Shown piece by piece: positions 18,076-29,979 of a stretch of DNA of 64,000 bases. The position numbers and the translations under genes were made by a program. Source of the stretch: Senegalia massiliensis (GTDB lineage Bacteria; Bacillota; Clostridia; Tissierellales; SIT17). The stretch is from the NCBI RefSeq assembly GCF_900626135.1, contig NZ_LR130785.1:1211241-1275240 (forward strand), read 5' to 3'. Within the stretch, counting starts at the first letter, position 1, and the number at the start of each line of letters is the position of its first letter. The notes below the pieces were generated by a model, which was not told the origin of the DNA, searched no databases, and saw only the letters and a list, made by a program, of their open reading frames with translations.

Positions 18076-19146
18076 ATGAAAAAAATAATATTAATTTTCA
18101 CGTTATTTTTAACTTCACTATTAGCCATAGGTTGTAGTGATGAGTCATCTGTAGAAGATTCAGATACAACAAGTTCAAAAAATCAAGAAAGTAAGGGAGC
18201 TGTTAATGTATATACAGATAGACATTATGATACAGATGAATCTTTATATGAAGCATTCACAGAAGATACAGGGATAGAAGTTAATATAGTAAAAGCAAAA
18301 TCAGATGAATTAATTGAAAGGCTATCTAGAGAAGGGGAATCTACAGAAGCTGATGTACTTATAACTGCTGATGCTGGAAGATTGCATAGAGCAAAGTCTA
18401 AAGATTTACTTCAATCGGTAGAGAGTGATGTTTTATCACAAAATGTTCCTGAAAACTTAAAAGATGTAGATAATACATGGTATGGGTTAACAATTAGAGG
18501 AAGAGTTATAGTTTATTCAGAGGAAAGAGTTAGTCCTGAAGAATTATCCACATATCAAGACTTAACTTCAGATAAGTGGAAAGAAAAAATATTAGTTAGA
18601 TCATCTTCAAACATATATAATCAATCATTATTAGCTTCATTTATTGAATTATATGGAGAGAAAGAAGCAGAAAAATGGGCAGAAGGTATAGTTAATAATA
18701 TGGCTAGAAAACCACAAGGAAATGATAGAGATCAAGCTAAAGCTATAGTAGCTGGAGAAGGTGATTTAGCAATAATGAATACTTACTATATAGGCAAAAT
18801 GTTAAATTCTTCTGATCCAGAAGAAGTGGAAGTTGCAAATAAAATAGGTGTGTTTTTCCCTAATAAAGAAACTGAGGGTACACATATAAATGTAAGTGGA
18901 GCAGGAATAACAAAAAATTCTAAAAATAAAGAAAATGCTTTAAAATTAATTGAATTTTTATCTGGTGAAAAAGCTCAAAAAGAATTCGCTGAAGCAAATT
19001 ATGAATATCCAGTTAATAAAAATGTAGAACCATCAGAATTACTAAAGTCTTGGGGAAATTTTAATGCTCAAGATATAAACTTATCAATATTAGGAGAATA
19101 TAACTCTGAAGCTGTTAAAATATTTGATAGAGTTGGTTGGAAGTAA
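18076..19146 (+). CDS. Iron(III) ABC transporter substrate-binding lipoprotein
   Basis: A 356-aa lipoprotein: signal peptide with lipobox LAIGC (Cys about 20), a Ser/Asp-rich linker, then a ferric-binding domain of the FbpA/FutA type (VNVYTDRHYDTDESLYEAF, then ADVLITADAGRL and the C-terminal YEYPVNKNV). The Tyr residues that typically bind iron in this family appear at equivalent places (NTYYIGKM). GGAGG lies 6-7 nt before ATG 18076. It is first in an operon with a double-length permease and an ATPase, and a Fur-like box precedes it, so Fe3+ is the likely substrate. Confidence 0.9.
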   Translation: MKKIILIFTLFLTSLLAIGCSDESSVEDSDTTSSKNQESKGAVNVYTDRHYDTDESLYEAFTEDTGIEVNIVKAKSDELIERLSREGESTEADVLITADAGRLHRAKSKDLLQSVESDVLSQNVPENLKDVDNTWYGLTIRGRVIVYSEERVSPEELSTYQDLTSDKWKEKILVRSSSNIYNQSLLASFIELYGEKEAEKWAEGIVNNMARKPQGNDRDQAKAIVAGEGDLAIMNTYYIGKMLNSSDPEEVEVANKIGVFFPNKETEGTHINVSGAGITKNSKNKENALKLIEFLSGEKAQKEFAEANYEYPVNKNVEPSELLKSWGNFNAQDINLSILGEYNSEAVKIFDRVGWK

Positions 19147-19185
19147 TATATTAATTTTTATGAATTTGCTATAGGAAGTGTAAAG

Positions 19186-20829
19186 ATGAAATTAATGAGT
19201 CGAATGAAGAATCATATAAATGCTTGGTCAGTAATAAGTACTATAATTATATTAATTATAGTAGTAACCAATTTAAATATAATACAAAATTTATTTAATG
19301 GTCCTAATGAAAATTGGACCCATATAAAAGAATATTTATTAAAAGATTATTTGATAAATACTACTAAATTAATCGTTTTTACTGGTTTAATTAGTATGAT
19401 ATTAGGCACTAGTCTAGGATGGATTGTAACTGTATTTGAATTCCCTTTAAGGAAATTCATGAAATGGACTTTAGTTCTTCCTATGGCTATACCATCATAT
19501 ATTGGAGCATATACTTATAGTGGAATATTAGATTATACAGGAACAATACAAACGTTTTTACGAGAAACCTTAAAAATTAGTGTAGATCAAAAATATTTTG
19601 ATATTATGAATATTAATGGAGCAGTATTTATATTTTCAATATTTCTTTATCCATATATATATTTGATAACTAGATCATTTTTAGAGAAACAATCTTATGA
19701 TTTGATAGAAAACGGTAGAATATTAGGCAATTCTCAATTTAAAATATTTTTAAAAATATTATTACCAATATCTAGACCAGCTATAATTGGTGGAGTTAGT
19801 TTAGTAATTCTAGAAGTTTTAAATGACTATGGAGTTGTAAAGTATTTTGGGATTCCAGCCTTTAGTACAGCTATATTTAAAGCTTGGTTTTCTATGGGAG
19901 ATATAGATTCTGCAATCCGTCTTTCTTCTATTTTATTAATGATTGTATTTTTAACTTTTATTATAGAAAAATTAATAAGAGGACGAAGAAAATATAGTTT
20001 TAGCAATTCAAAAATAAGGCCTATAAATAGACAAAAATTAAAAGGGTTTAAGAAGTGGGTTGTATTTTCATATAGTTTAATAGTTCTTTCGTTAGGTTTT
20101 ATTATACCTACATTGCAACTAATACAGTGGAGTATAATGTCCTTTAGAAATGTATTAGATTTTGAATTTATAAAATTAATAATGAACTCTTTATTTGTTT
20201 CAATAATTTCAACTTTAATAATACTTTTTATTGCAATAATCATATCAAATTTTACTCGAATAGAAAAAGGTATAATATCAAAAATATATTCTAAAATAAC
20301 ATCTATAGGATACTCTATTCCAGGAGCAGTAATTGCAATGGCTGTAATATTGTTATTAGTTAAAGTAGACAATATACTTTATAATATATATGGATTATTT
20401 GGAGAACAGTCTTCTAAATTAATTTTAAGTACAAGTTTATTTATGTTGATATTTGCTTATGTAATTAGATTTTTAGCAATAGGATTTAATCCAATAGAAT
20501 CTGGTTTTGATAAAATAGGTAAACAATTTTTTGAAGCATCACAGGTTCTTGGAAAAAATATAACTACTACTTTTTTTAAGGTAGATTTAGCTATGTTGAG
20601 ACCAGCAATAATCACAGCATTTATATTGGTGTTTGTAGATATATTAAAAGAGTTACCTCTTACATTAATATTGAGACCATTTAATTTTAATACATTAGCA
20701 ACAAAATCTTTTGAGTATGCAAATGATGAAATGATTCAAGAGTCATCAATTTCATCAATCATAATAATTATTATTAGTGCATTAGCTATATATGCCTTAT
20801 TTAAATTAGAGAATAAGGAGGTTGATTAA
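19186..20829 (+). CDS. Iron(III) ABC transporter permease, fused double domain
   Basis: A 547-aa protein of about twelve membrane helices that contains two binding-protein-dependent permease domains in tandem (first about 50-260, second about 330-540), the form usual for FbpB/SfuB iron importers. Each half has an EAA-like loop with a conserved Gly (ENGRILGNSQ and EASQVLGKN). AGGAAG lies 6-7 nt before ATG 19186. It should form the membrane channel between the lipoprotein encoded upstream and the ATPase downstream. Confidence 0.9.
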   Translation: MKLMSRMKNHINAWSVISTIIILIIVVTNLNIIQNLFNGPNENWTHIKEYLLKDYLINTTKLIVFTGLISMILGTSLGWIVTVFEFPLRKFMKWTLVLPMAIPSYIGAYTYSGILDYTGTIQTFLRETLKISVDQKYFDIMNINGAVFIFSIFLYPYIYLITRSFLEKQSYDLIENGRILGNSQFKIFLKILLPISRPAIIGGVSLVILEVLNDYGVVKYFGIPAFSTAIFKAWFSMGDIDSAIRLSSILLMIVFLTFIIEKLIRGRRKYSFSNSKIRPINRQKLKGFKKWVVFSYSLIVLSLGFIIPTLQLIQWSIMSFRNVLDFEFIKLIMNSLFVSIISTLIILFIAIIISNFTRIEKGIISKIYSKITSIGYSIPGAVIAMAVILLLVKVDNILYNIYGLFGEQSSKLILSTSLFMLIFAYVIRFLAIGFNPIESGFDKIGKQFFEASQVLGKNITTTFFKVDLAMLRPAIITAFILVFVDILKELPLTLILRPFNFNTLATKSFEYANDEMIQESSISSIIIIIISALAIYALFKLENKEVD

Positions 20830-20830
20830 T

Positions 20831-21508
20831 TTGTTTCTAAGTATTGAACACTTATATTTTAAATATAGAAATAGTAAAAAGTATATTTTAAATGATTTCA
20901 ATATGAATATAGATAGAGGAGATATTCTTTCTATACTAGGAGAAAGTGGAAGTGGAAAGAGTACTATTTTAAGATTAATTGCAGGACTGGAAGAGCCTAA
21001 TAAAGGTTCAATTAAATTAAATAAACAAATATTAGCAGATGATAGTAATTATATTTTGCCTGAAAAAAGACAAATAGGTATGGTGTTTCAAGATTATGCT
21101 CTTTTTCCTCATATGACTGTTTCTAAAAATATTATTTTTGGACTAGATAGAATGAATCGAAAAGAAAAAAATAAAAGGCTTAATGAAGTGTTAAAATTAA
21201 TTGATATGGTTGAATATAAAGATAGGTATCCATATGAGCTTAGTGGTGGTCAACAGCAAAGAGTTGCATTAGCTAGAGCTATAGCTCCTCAACCATCTGT
21301 ATTATTAATGGATGAACCTTTTAGTAATTTAGATTCAGAATTAAAGTCTAAGATAAGGAAAGAATTAAAAAGCATACTTAATAAAGCAGATATAACTACT
21401 ATTTTTGTTACTCATGATAAAGAAGATGTAAAAGCTATAGCGAATAAAGTAATTTTAATAAATAATGAAAATTCAAACCAAGATAAGTTAGTTAGTAAAT
21501 TGATATAA
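20831..21508 (+). CDS. Iron(III) ABC transporter ATPase
   Basis: A 225-aa import ATPase: Walker A GESGSGKST, Q-loop MVFQDYALFPH, signature LSGGQQQR, Walker B LLMDEPFSNLD and H-loop VTHDK. It lacks the regulatory C-terminal domain of longer FbpC proteins. I place the start at TTG 20831 because AAGGAGG ends 9 nt upstream; the TTG at 20822 directly abuts that site. The start is one base after the permease stop, so the operon is tightly packed. Confidence 0.9.
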   Translation: MFLSIEHLYFKYRNSKKYILNDFNMNIDRGDILSILGESGSGKSTILRLIAGLEEPNKGSIKLNKQILADDSNYILPEKRQIGMVFQDYALFPHMTVSKNIIFGLDRMNRKEKNKRLNEVLKLIDMVEYKDRYPYELSGGQQQRVALARAIAPQPSVLLMDEPFSNLDSELKSKIRKELKSILNKADITTIFVTHDKEDVKAIANKVILINNENSNQDKLVSKLI

Positions 21509-21564
21509 AAACTATTAAAAAGCACAGAAGAATTTAAATTCTTCTGTGCTTTTTAATAGTTTTT
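21507..21564. terminator. Long bidirectional terminator
   Basis: A 58-bp perfect palindrome with 29-bp arms (centre AAGAATTTAAATTCTT) serves the iron operon and, on the other strand, the FabK-like gene whose 3' end it overlaps. Confidence 0.9.
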
Positions 21565-22623
21565 AACATCATTTATTAATTCATTTATTAATGATTTTAC
21601 AGATGTTATTTCATTAACTTTATAAGCGTTAGCACCTGCAAATGCAAATCCATCTTTTAAATTACCTTTTTGTGCATTTATTAATGCATCAGCTATGCAA
21701 TAAGGCGCTTTATTAGGTTTACATGGTTTAAGACAATTTGATATGCATCCTTTAGGATGTCTACTTTCTAAAGAAACTTCTTCTAAAAAATTATTGTTAA
21801 CTGCACGTCCTATCATACCTACAGGACTTTTTATTAGTTTAATATCATTTCTTTTAGAATTAATTATTTGTTCTTTAAATGCATAAGATGCATCGCATTC
21901 ATTGGTAGCAACAAACCTAGTTCCTATTTGTACTCCAGATGCTCCAGATTGAATTAATTTAGCGATATCTTCTCCACTATAAATACCACCACCTGCAATA
22001 ATAGGTATAGATTTATTATATTTTTTTTCAAAGGGTGTAATAGACTCTAATACAGAGTTAACAATATTAATTAAATTATTTTCTTCTAAATCTAAATCAG
22101 ATTTTTTAAATCCTAAATGCCCTCCAGCTTTTGGTCCTTCTACTACAATAGCATCTGGAATAACATTATATTTTCTATCCCAATTTTTACAAATTATTTT
22201 TGCAGCCTTTCCCGAAGAAACTATAGGAGCAATTTTAGTATTACTGTCTTTAGTGAATTTAGGAAGATTTAAAGGTAATCCTGCACCTGAAAAAATAATA
22301 TCAACTTTTGATTTTATAGATTCTTTCACTAATTCTTCGAAGTTATTAAGTACAGTCATTAAGTTAACTCCTATTATTCCATCTTGAGATATTTCTTTTG
22401 CTTTTTTTATATGTTTTTTTAAGGCTCTTATATTAGCTCCTTTTTTATTTGAAAAGTAATCAAGCTCATTAAACCCTATTTCTACTCCTGAAATCACTCC
22501 AATGCCACCATTTTTTGCTACAGTTCCAGCTAGATTAGATAAGGATACACCTACACCCATACCTCCTTGGACTATAGGAACCTTAGCAATTAAATTTCCA
22601 ATTTTAAGTTTAGGTAAATTCAT
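21553..22623 (-). CDS. FabK / nitronate-monooxygenase-like FMN enzyme
   Basis: A 356-aa TIM-barrel flavoenzyme. N-terminal VPIVQGGMGVGVS, the FMN/active-site segment VVEGPKAGGHLGF and phosphate-binding IAGGGIYSG...VQIGTRF are shared by enoyl-ACP reductase II (FabK) and nitronate monooxygenase. A four-Cys segment, GCISNCLKPCK...YCIADAL (about residues 292-314), marks a clostridial subgroup and is absent from classical FabK; it may bind a metal or be structural. GGAGG lies 6 nt before ATG 22623. A FapR-like operator 21 nt upstream favours a link to fatty-acid synthesis, but sequence alone does not decide between the two activities. Confidence 0.8.
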   Translation of the reverse strand: MNLPKLKIGNLIAKVPIVQGGMGVGVSLSNLAGTVAKNGGIGVISGVEIGFNELDYFSNKKGANIRALKKHIKKAKEISQDGIIGVNLMTVLNNFEELVKESIKSKVDIIFSGAGLPLNLPKFTKDSNTKIAPIVSSGKAAKIICKNWDRKYNVIPDAIVVEGPKAGGHLGFKKSDLDLEENNLINIVNSVLESITPFEKKYNKSIPIIAGGGIYSGEDIAKLIQSGASGVQIGTRFVATNECDASYAFKEQIINSKRNDIKLIKSPVGMIGRAVNNNFLEEVSLESRHPKGCISNCLKPCKPNKAPYCIADALINAQKGNLKDGFAFAGANAYKVNEITSVKSLINELINDVKNY

Positions 22624-22643
22624 TATACACCTCCAAGAAATAT

Positions 22644-22660
22644 TTAGTACCAGATACTAA
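22644..22660. promoter_or_regulatory. FapR-like operator (site 2)
   Basis: TTAGTACCAGATACTAA is an inverted repeat of the TTAGTA-N5-TACTAA type. Its reverse complement differs at a single position from site 1 (2605-2621). It lies in the leader of the FabK-like gene. Inferred to bind FapR or a functionally similar lipid regulator. Confidence 0.65.
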
Positions 22661-22776
22661 TACTAAGTATTATTATATAATGTTTTAGACTAAAAATAAA
22701 GTATAAATTATGAATTAATGTATTTGTAACAGATATAATTAGTTTACATATAATGTATTGAGAGGAGGAATCGTAA

Positions 22777-22896
22777 ATGGGCGAAGCTAAAGGTGGAGTA
22801 TTAGGCGGATTATTTAATGAAGGTAGTGAATTACTATTCTTCTTTTTATTATTAGTAGTTCTTTTCATGCCTTATGGCTATGGAGGAAGATGCTAA
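22777..22896 (+). CDS. 39-residue hydrophobic protein
   Basis: GAGGAGG lies 7-8 nt before ATG 22777. The product starts MGEAKGGVLGGLFNEGSE, has a single membrane segment (LLFFFLLLVVLFM) and ends YGYGGRC. The size, Gly-rich N-terminus and hydrophobic C-terminal half resemble small spore-associated proteins of clostridia and bacilli (the YjcZ-like group), but there is no strict motif to prove this. A clean terminator follows. It is transcribed away from the FabK-like gene. Confidence 0.65.
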   Translation: MGEAKGGVLGGLFNEGSELLFFFLLLVVLFMPYGYGGRC

Positions 22897-22905
22897 TTTT
22901 TAATG

Positions 22906-22934
22906 AAAGACTATGCTTAGCATAGTCTTTTTTT
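22906..22934 (+). terminator. Intrinsic terminator
   Basis: An 11-bp perfect stem (AAAGACTATGC), TTA loop and a long T run after the 39-residue gene. Confidence 0.92.
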
Positions 22935-22963
22935 AGTGAATTTTAGTAAAAATAGTGTATAAT
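22931..22963 (+). promoter_or_regulatory. Promoter region of lacZ with tandem 10-bp direct repeat
   Basis: A TG-prefixed TATAAT at 22958-22963 lacks a good -35. In the -35 region stand two adjacent 10-mers, TTTTAGTGAA and TTTTAGTAAA (22931-22950). The second contains TTTAGTAAA, the half-site of the operator before mglB, so the same regulator may act here. Confidence 0.45.
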
Positions 22964-22977
22964 ATAAATATATATAA

Positions 22978-26094
<3,117 letters not shown>

Positions 26095-26103
26095 TATTAT
26101 TAT

Positions 26104-26143
26104 AAAAAATCTAAGGCTATATTCTATGACCTTGGATTTTTTA
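26104..26143 (+). terminator. Intrinsic terminator of lacZ
   Basis: Stem AAAAAATCTAAGG paired with CCTTGGATTTTTT (one G-U pair), 13-nt loop, ending in a T run. Confidence 0.8.
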
Positions 26144-26165
26144 TAAATTTTGGTAAAAATAACTC

Positions 26166-26216
26166 TTGACTATTTACTAAACATTTAGTAAAATTTACTT
26201 ATGAAGAAACGTTTTC
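26166..26216 (+). promoter_or_regulatory. Promoter of the mgl-gal operon with LacI-type operator
   Basis: TTGACT (26166-26171), 17-bp spacer, TAAAAT (26189-26194). The spacer and -10 are covered by a 20-bp palindrome (26173-26192), TTTACTAAA-CA-TTTAGTAAA, a LacI/GalR-like operator. A second element, GAAACGTTTTC at 26206-26216, has the central CG of LacI-family sites but poor outer symmetry. The LacI-type gene at 34208 is the obvious candidate regulator. Confidence 0.75.
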
Positions 26217-26246
26217 ATAATATATTAAATTAAAGGGAGGATATCA

Positions 26247-27296
26247 ATGAAAAAGTTTTTAGCAATATTACTTATGGTTACATTAGTTTTTTCATTAGCT
26301 GCATGTGGTAATGGTGGAGATGACAATGAAGAAACAAGTGGAGAATCATCAGGAAATCCACAAGTAGGGGTTACAATTTATAAATTTGACGATAGTTTTA
26401 TGTCATTTGTACGTAGATCAATAGAAGAAAGTGCTGATGGAAAAGCAGATTTAACTTTAGTTGATTCACAAAATGATCAAGCTAAACAAAATGAACAAGT
26501 TGATACAATGGTTTCTAAAGGAGTAAAAGCTTTAGCAATCAATTTAGTTACACCTCAAGCTGCTTCTACTATAATAGAAAAAGCAAAATCAGAAGATTTA
26601 CCAGTAGTATTTTTCAATAAAGAGCCAAGTGAATCTGATATGCAATCTTATGATAAAACTTGGTATGTAGGTACTGATTCTTCAGAATCAGGTATAATTC
26701 AAGGGGAATTAGTAGCTGATTCTTGGAAAGCAAATCCTGATTGGGATAAAAATGGTGATGGAAAAATTCAATATGTATTATTGAAAGGTGAGCCAGGACA
26801 TCCTGATGCTGAAGCAAGAACTAAATATGTTATAGAAACTATAGAAGAAAAAGGTATAGAAGTTGAAGAATTAGAACTTCAAACAGGAATGTGGGATTCA
26901 GTAAAAGGTAAAGAACTTATGGATGCATGGTTATCAAAACATGGTGATGATATAGAATATGTAATAGCAAATAATGACGGAATGGCATTAGGAGCAGTAA
27001 GTTCTCTTCAAGGAGAAGGATATTTTGAAGGTGATAAGTTTATGCCAGTAGTAGGAGTAGATGCTATACCAGATGCACTTACAAAAATAGAAGAAGGAAT
27101 TATGGTAGGTAGTGTACTTAATGATGCAGGAAATCAAGGAAAGGCTACTGTTGATTTAGCACTTAACGCAGCAGCGGGTAAAGATGTTACAGAAGGAACA
27201 GATTGGGAATTAATTGATGATAAATATGTAAGAGTGCCTTATGTAGCAATTACAAAGGATAATTTAAATGTAGCTAAAGAAAGTTATGGAGAATAA
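26247..27296 (+). CDS. mglB: Galactose/glucose-binding lipoprotein MglB
   Basis: A 349-aa solute-binding lipoprotein with lipobox SLAAC. The type I periplasmic fold is clear ([20 protein letters not shown], then [32 protein letters not shown]). The Ca2+-binding loop of E. coli MglB is kept as DKNGDGKIQ, with the distant Glu supplied near EEGIMVGS or neighbouring acidic residues. GGGAGG lies 6 nt before ATG 26247. It leads the operon and feeds galactose to MglA and MglC. Confidence 0.93.
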   Translation: MKKFLAILLMVTLVFSLAACGNGGDDNEETSGESSGNPQVGVTIYKFDDSFMSFVRRSIEESADGKADLTLVDSQNDQAKQNEQVDTMVSKGVKALAINLVTPQAASTIIEKAKSEDLPVVFFNKEPSESDMQSYDKTWYVGTDSSESGIIQGELVADSWKANPDWDKNGDGKIQYVLLKGEPGHPDAEARTKYVIETIEEKGIEVEELELQTGMWDSVKGKELMDAWLSKHGDDIEYVIANNDGMALGAVSSLQGEGYFEGDKFMPVVGVDAIPDALTKIEEGIMVGSVLNDAGNQGKATVDLALNAAAGKDVTEGTDWELIDDKYVRVPYVAITKDNLNVAKESYGE

Positions 27297-27316
27297 TTAA
27301 TATTTTGCTATAAAAG

Positions 27317-27351
27317 ATGCATATGCATACTAAAGGTGCATATGCATTTTT
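27317..27351 (+). terminator. Intergenic hairpin between mglB and mglA (partial terminator or mRNA stabiliser)
   Basis: Arms ATGCATATGCA and TGCATATGCAT around a 9-nt loop, followed by TTTTTA. Each arm is nearly self-complementary. Such hairpins after a binding-protein gene commonly lower downstream expression and protect the upstream mRNA, giving excess binding protein. Confidence 0.7.
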
Positions 27352-27388
27352 ATTACAACTAATAAGTATCAATGGAAGGAGAATATTC

Positions 27389-28906
27389 ATGACTAATAAA
27401 AACAATAGTAAAAATGAATATTTATTAGAAATGATAGATATATCAAAAGAGTTTCCAGGTGTTAAAGCATTAAACAATGTAAAGTTGAATATTAGATCTG
27501 GAACAGTTCATGCTTTAATGGGTGAAAATGGGGCAGGAAAATCAACTCTTATGAAATGTCTTTTTGGAATATATAAAAAAGATAGTGGTAGAATTTTATT
27601 GGAAGGTAAAGAAATTGAATTTAAATCTTCAAGGGAAGCATTAGATAATGGAGTTTCTATGGTGCATCAAGAATTAAATCAAGTTCAATCTACTACAGTT
27701 ATGGATAATATATGGCTTGGAAGATTTCCTAAAAAAGGACCTTTCATAGATGAAGAAAAAATGTATAATGACACTTTAAATATATTTAAAGAGTTAGATA
27801 TAAAGGTAGATCCAAAAAGCAAAGTAGAAAAGTTACCAGTTTCAGAAAGTCAAATGGTAGAAATAGCAAAAGCAGTATCATATAATTCTAAAATTATTGT
27901 TATGGATGAGCCTACATCATCACTTACGGAAAAAGAAGTTAATCATTTATTTAAAATAATTAGATCATTAAGGGACAAGGGTGTAGGTATAATATATATT
28001 TCCCATAAGATGGAAGAAATAAAACAAATTGCAGATGAAGTTACAATAATGCGTGATGGTCATTGGATAACTACTGAAAAAGGAGATTCTATAACAACAG
28101 ATGAGATAATTAATTTGATGGTTGGAAGAGACCTTACAAATAGATTTCCTCCTAAAACAAATAAACCAAGTGAAGTAATACTCGAAATTAAAAATCTTAC
28201 TGCATCTGTTCAGCCATCTATAAATGATGTTTCTTTTAAGTTGAAAAAAGGAGAAATATTAGGAATAGCAGGACTTGTAGGGGCTAAAAGAACAGAACTT
28301 ATAGAGACTATATTTGGAATTAGACATATAGATAGTGGAGAAATACTATTGCATGGTAAAAAAATAGAAAATAAAGATTCTAATCAAGCAATAAATAATG
28401 GATTTGCTTTAGTAACAGAAGAAAGAAGAGCTACAGGGATATTTCCAGTGTTAAATATAAGATTTAATTCTGTGATTGCTAATATAGATAAATATACAAA
28501 TAAATTAGGCCTTTTAAATGAAAATGAAATGAATAAAGATACAAACTGGGTTATTGATAGTATGAGCGTAAAGACCCCTAGTCATAAAACAAGAATAAGT
28601 TCATTATCAGGTGGTAACCAACAGAAAGTTATAGTTGGAAGATGGTTACTTACAGAACCTGAAATATTACTGTTAGATGAGCCTACACGTGGTATTGATG
28701 TAGGAGCAAAATATGAAATTTATCAATTAATGATTGATTTAGCTAATAAAGATAAAGGCGTTATAATGGTTTCTTCTGAGATGGCAGAACTTTTAGGAGT
28801 AACTGATAGGATTCTTGTTATGAGTAACGGAAGACTAGCTGGAATAGTTGATACAAATAAAACTACACAAGAAGAAATATTAAAATTATCGTCTAAATAT
28901 TTATAG
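27389..28906 (+). CDS. mglA: Galactose ABC importer ATPase MglA
   Basis: A 505-aa ATPase with two nucleotide-binding domains. The first has Walker [10 protein letters not shown] and Walker [11 protein letters not shown]; the second has a degenerate P-loop GLVGAKRTE and keeps LSGGNQQKV and [10 protein letters not shown], the usual asymmetry of MglA/RbsA proteins. The start is ATG 27389 (MTNKNNSK), 7 nt after GGAAGGAG; an in-frame upstream ATG at 27317 lies inside the hairpin and is not used. E. coli MglA is 506 aa. Confidence 0.93.
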   Translation: MTNKNNSKNEYLLEMIDISKEFPGVKALNNVKLNIRSGTVHALMGENGAGKSTLMKCLFGIYKKDSGRILLEGKEIEFKSSREALDNGVSMVHQELNQVQSTTVMDNIWLGRFPKKGPFIDEEKMYNDTLNIFKELDIKVDPKSKVEKLPVSESQMVEIAKAVSYNSKIIVMDEPTSSLTEKEVNHLFKIIRSLRDKGVGIIYISHKMEEIKQIADEVTIMRDGHWITTEKGDSITTDEIINLMVGRDLTNRFPPKTNKPSEVILEIKNLTASVQPSINDVSFKLKKGEILGIAGLVGAKRTELIETIFGIRHIDSGEILLHGKKIENKDSNQAINNGFALVTEERRATGIFPVLNIRFNSVIANIDKYTNKLGLLNENEMNKDTNWVIDSMSVKTPSHKTRISSLSGGNQQKVIVGRWLLTEPEILLLDEPTRGIDVGAKYEIYQLMIDLANKDKGVIMVSSEMAELLGVTDRILVMSNGRLAGIVDTNKTTQEEILKLSSKYL

Positions 28907-28921
28907 ATAGGAGAGATTTGA

Positions 28922-29965
28922 ATGTCAAGATTTAGTGGAAAATTAGATTTTAAAAATATAACGTTAAAAGATACATTAAATTGGATGTTAAATAATGCTA
29001 TATATCTTGTATTAATAGTACTTTTTATTGTTATAGTTTCAGTGTCACCAGATTTTATATCTTTAAGGAATTTTACAAATATATTATCACAAGCATCAAC
29101 TCGTATAATAATGGCTCTAGGTGTTGGAGGTATAATAGTAGCAAAAGGTACAGACTTGTCCCTTGGTAGACAAGTAGGCTTTGCAGCAGTAGTATCAGCA
29201 TCCCTTTTACAAGCACCCGATTATGCATATAAAATGTATCCAGATTTACCTCAACTTAATATTTTTATACCTATACTTATTGCTATGCTTGCAACTTGTC
29301 TCTTTAGTCTTATAAATGGATATGTAGTAGCAAAATTCAAGGTTGATCCATTTATTGCAACTTTAGGTATGATGATAATAGTATATGGTCTTACTTCAAT
29401 ATACTTTGACAGACCTCCATATGGAGCACAGCCTATAGGAGGACTTGACCCTATATTTACTAATTTTGCTCAAGGAGATTTTTCACTTGGAATAATAAGG
29501 ATACCTTATCTCATAATATATTCTGCAATAGTTACAGCTATAGTATGGGTATTGTGGAATAAAACTAAATTTGGAAAAAATATATTTGCTATTGGTGGAA
29601 ATCAAGAAGCAGCAATTGTTTCAGGAGTTAATGTATTTAAATATACTTTAATGGTGTTTGGATTAGCAGGATTATTATATGGACTTGGTGGAGCATTAGA
29701 AGCTGCTCGTATAGGTACAGCAACAAATAATACTGGTAATATGTATGAATTAGATGCTATTGCTGCATGTATAGTTGGTGGATTATCCTTTAATGGTGGT
29801 ATTGGTAGAATATCAGGTATAGTTACAGGGGTACTTATATTCCAAGTTATAGCTTATGGTCTTAACTTTATAGGAATAACTCCATATATGCAAAACGTAA
29901 TAAAAGGTTTAATAATTATAATAGCAGTAGCAATAGATTCTAGAAAATATGCAATGAAAAAATAA
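28922..29965 (+). CDS. mglC: Galactose ABC importer permease MglC
   Basis: A 347-aa integral membrane protein of the RbsC/MglC family with about ten hydrophobic segments. Family hallmarks include IIVAKGTDLSLGRQVG, AKFKVDPFIATLGMM, GGNQEAAIVSGVNV and ACIVGGLSFNGGIG. GGAGAG lies 6 nt before ATG 28922, 15 nt after mglA. It should form the homodimeric channel with MglA. Confidence 0.93.
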   Translation: MSRFSGKLDFKNITLKDTLNWMLNNAIYLVLIVLFIVIVSVSPDFISLRNFTNILSQASTRIIMALGVGGIIVAKGTDLSLGRQVGFAAVVSASLLQAPDYAYKMYPDLPQLNIFIPILIAMLATCLFSLINGYVVAKFKVDPFIATLGMMIIVYGLTSIYFDRPPYGAQPIGGLDPIFTNFAQGDFSLGIIRIPYLIIYSAIVTAIVWVLWNKTKFGKNIFAIGGNQEAAIVSGVNVFKYTLMVFGLAGLLYGLGGALEAARIGTATNNTGNMYELDAIAACIVGGLSFNGGIGRISGIVTGVLIFQVIAYGLNFIGITPYMQNVIKGLIIIIAVAIDSRKYAMKK

Positions 29966-29979
29966 GGTGGTGTTATAAG

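Noticed and set aside
22644..22868. Minus-strand ORF of 74 codons
   Set aside because: It is a shadow antisense to the well-signalled 39-residue gene and the FapR-like operator, and has no ribosome binding site or family motif.
26201..26220. Catabolite-response element (cre) before mglB
   Set aside because: CGTTTTCA fits one half, but the other half fails the TGWNAN positions; it is better described as a LacI-type half-symmetric element.
27317..27388. Upstream start for mglA at 27317
   Set aside because: That ATG lies within a hairpin and has no ribosome site; ATG 27389 has GGAAGGAG at proper spacing and gives the family's usual length.
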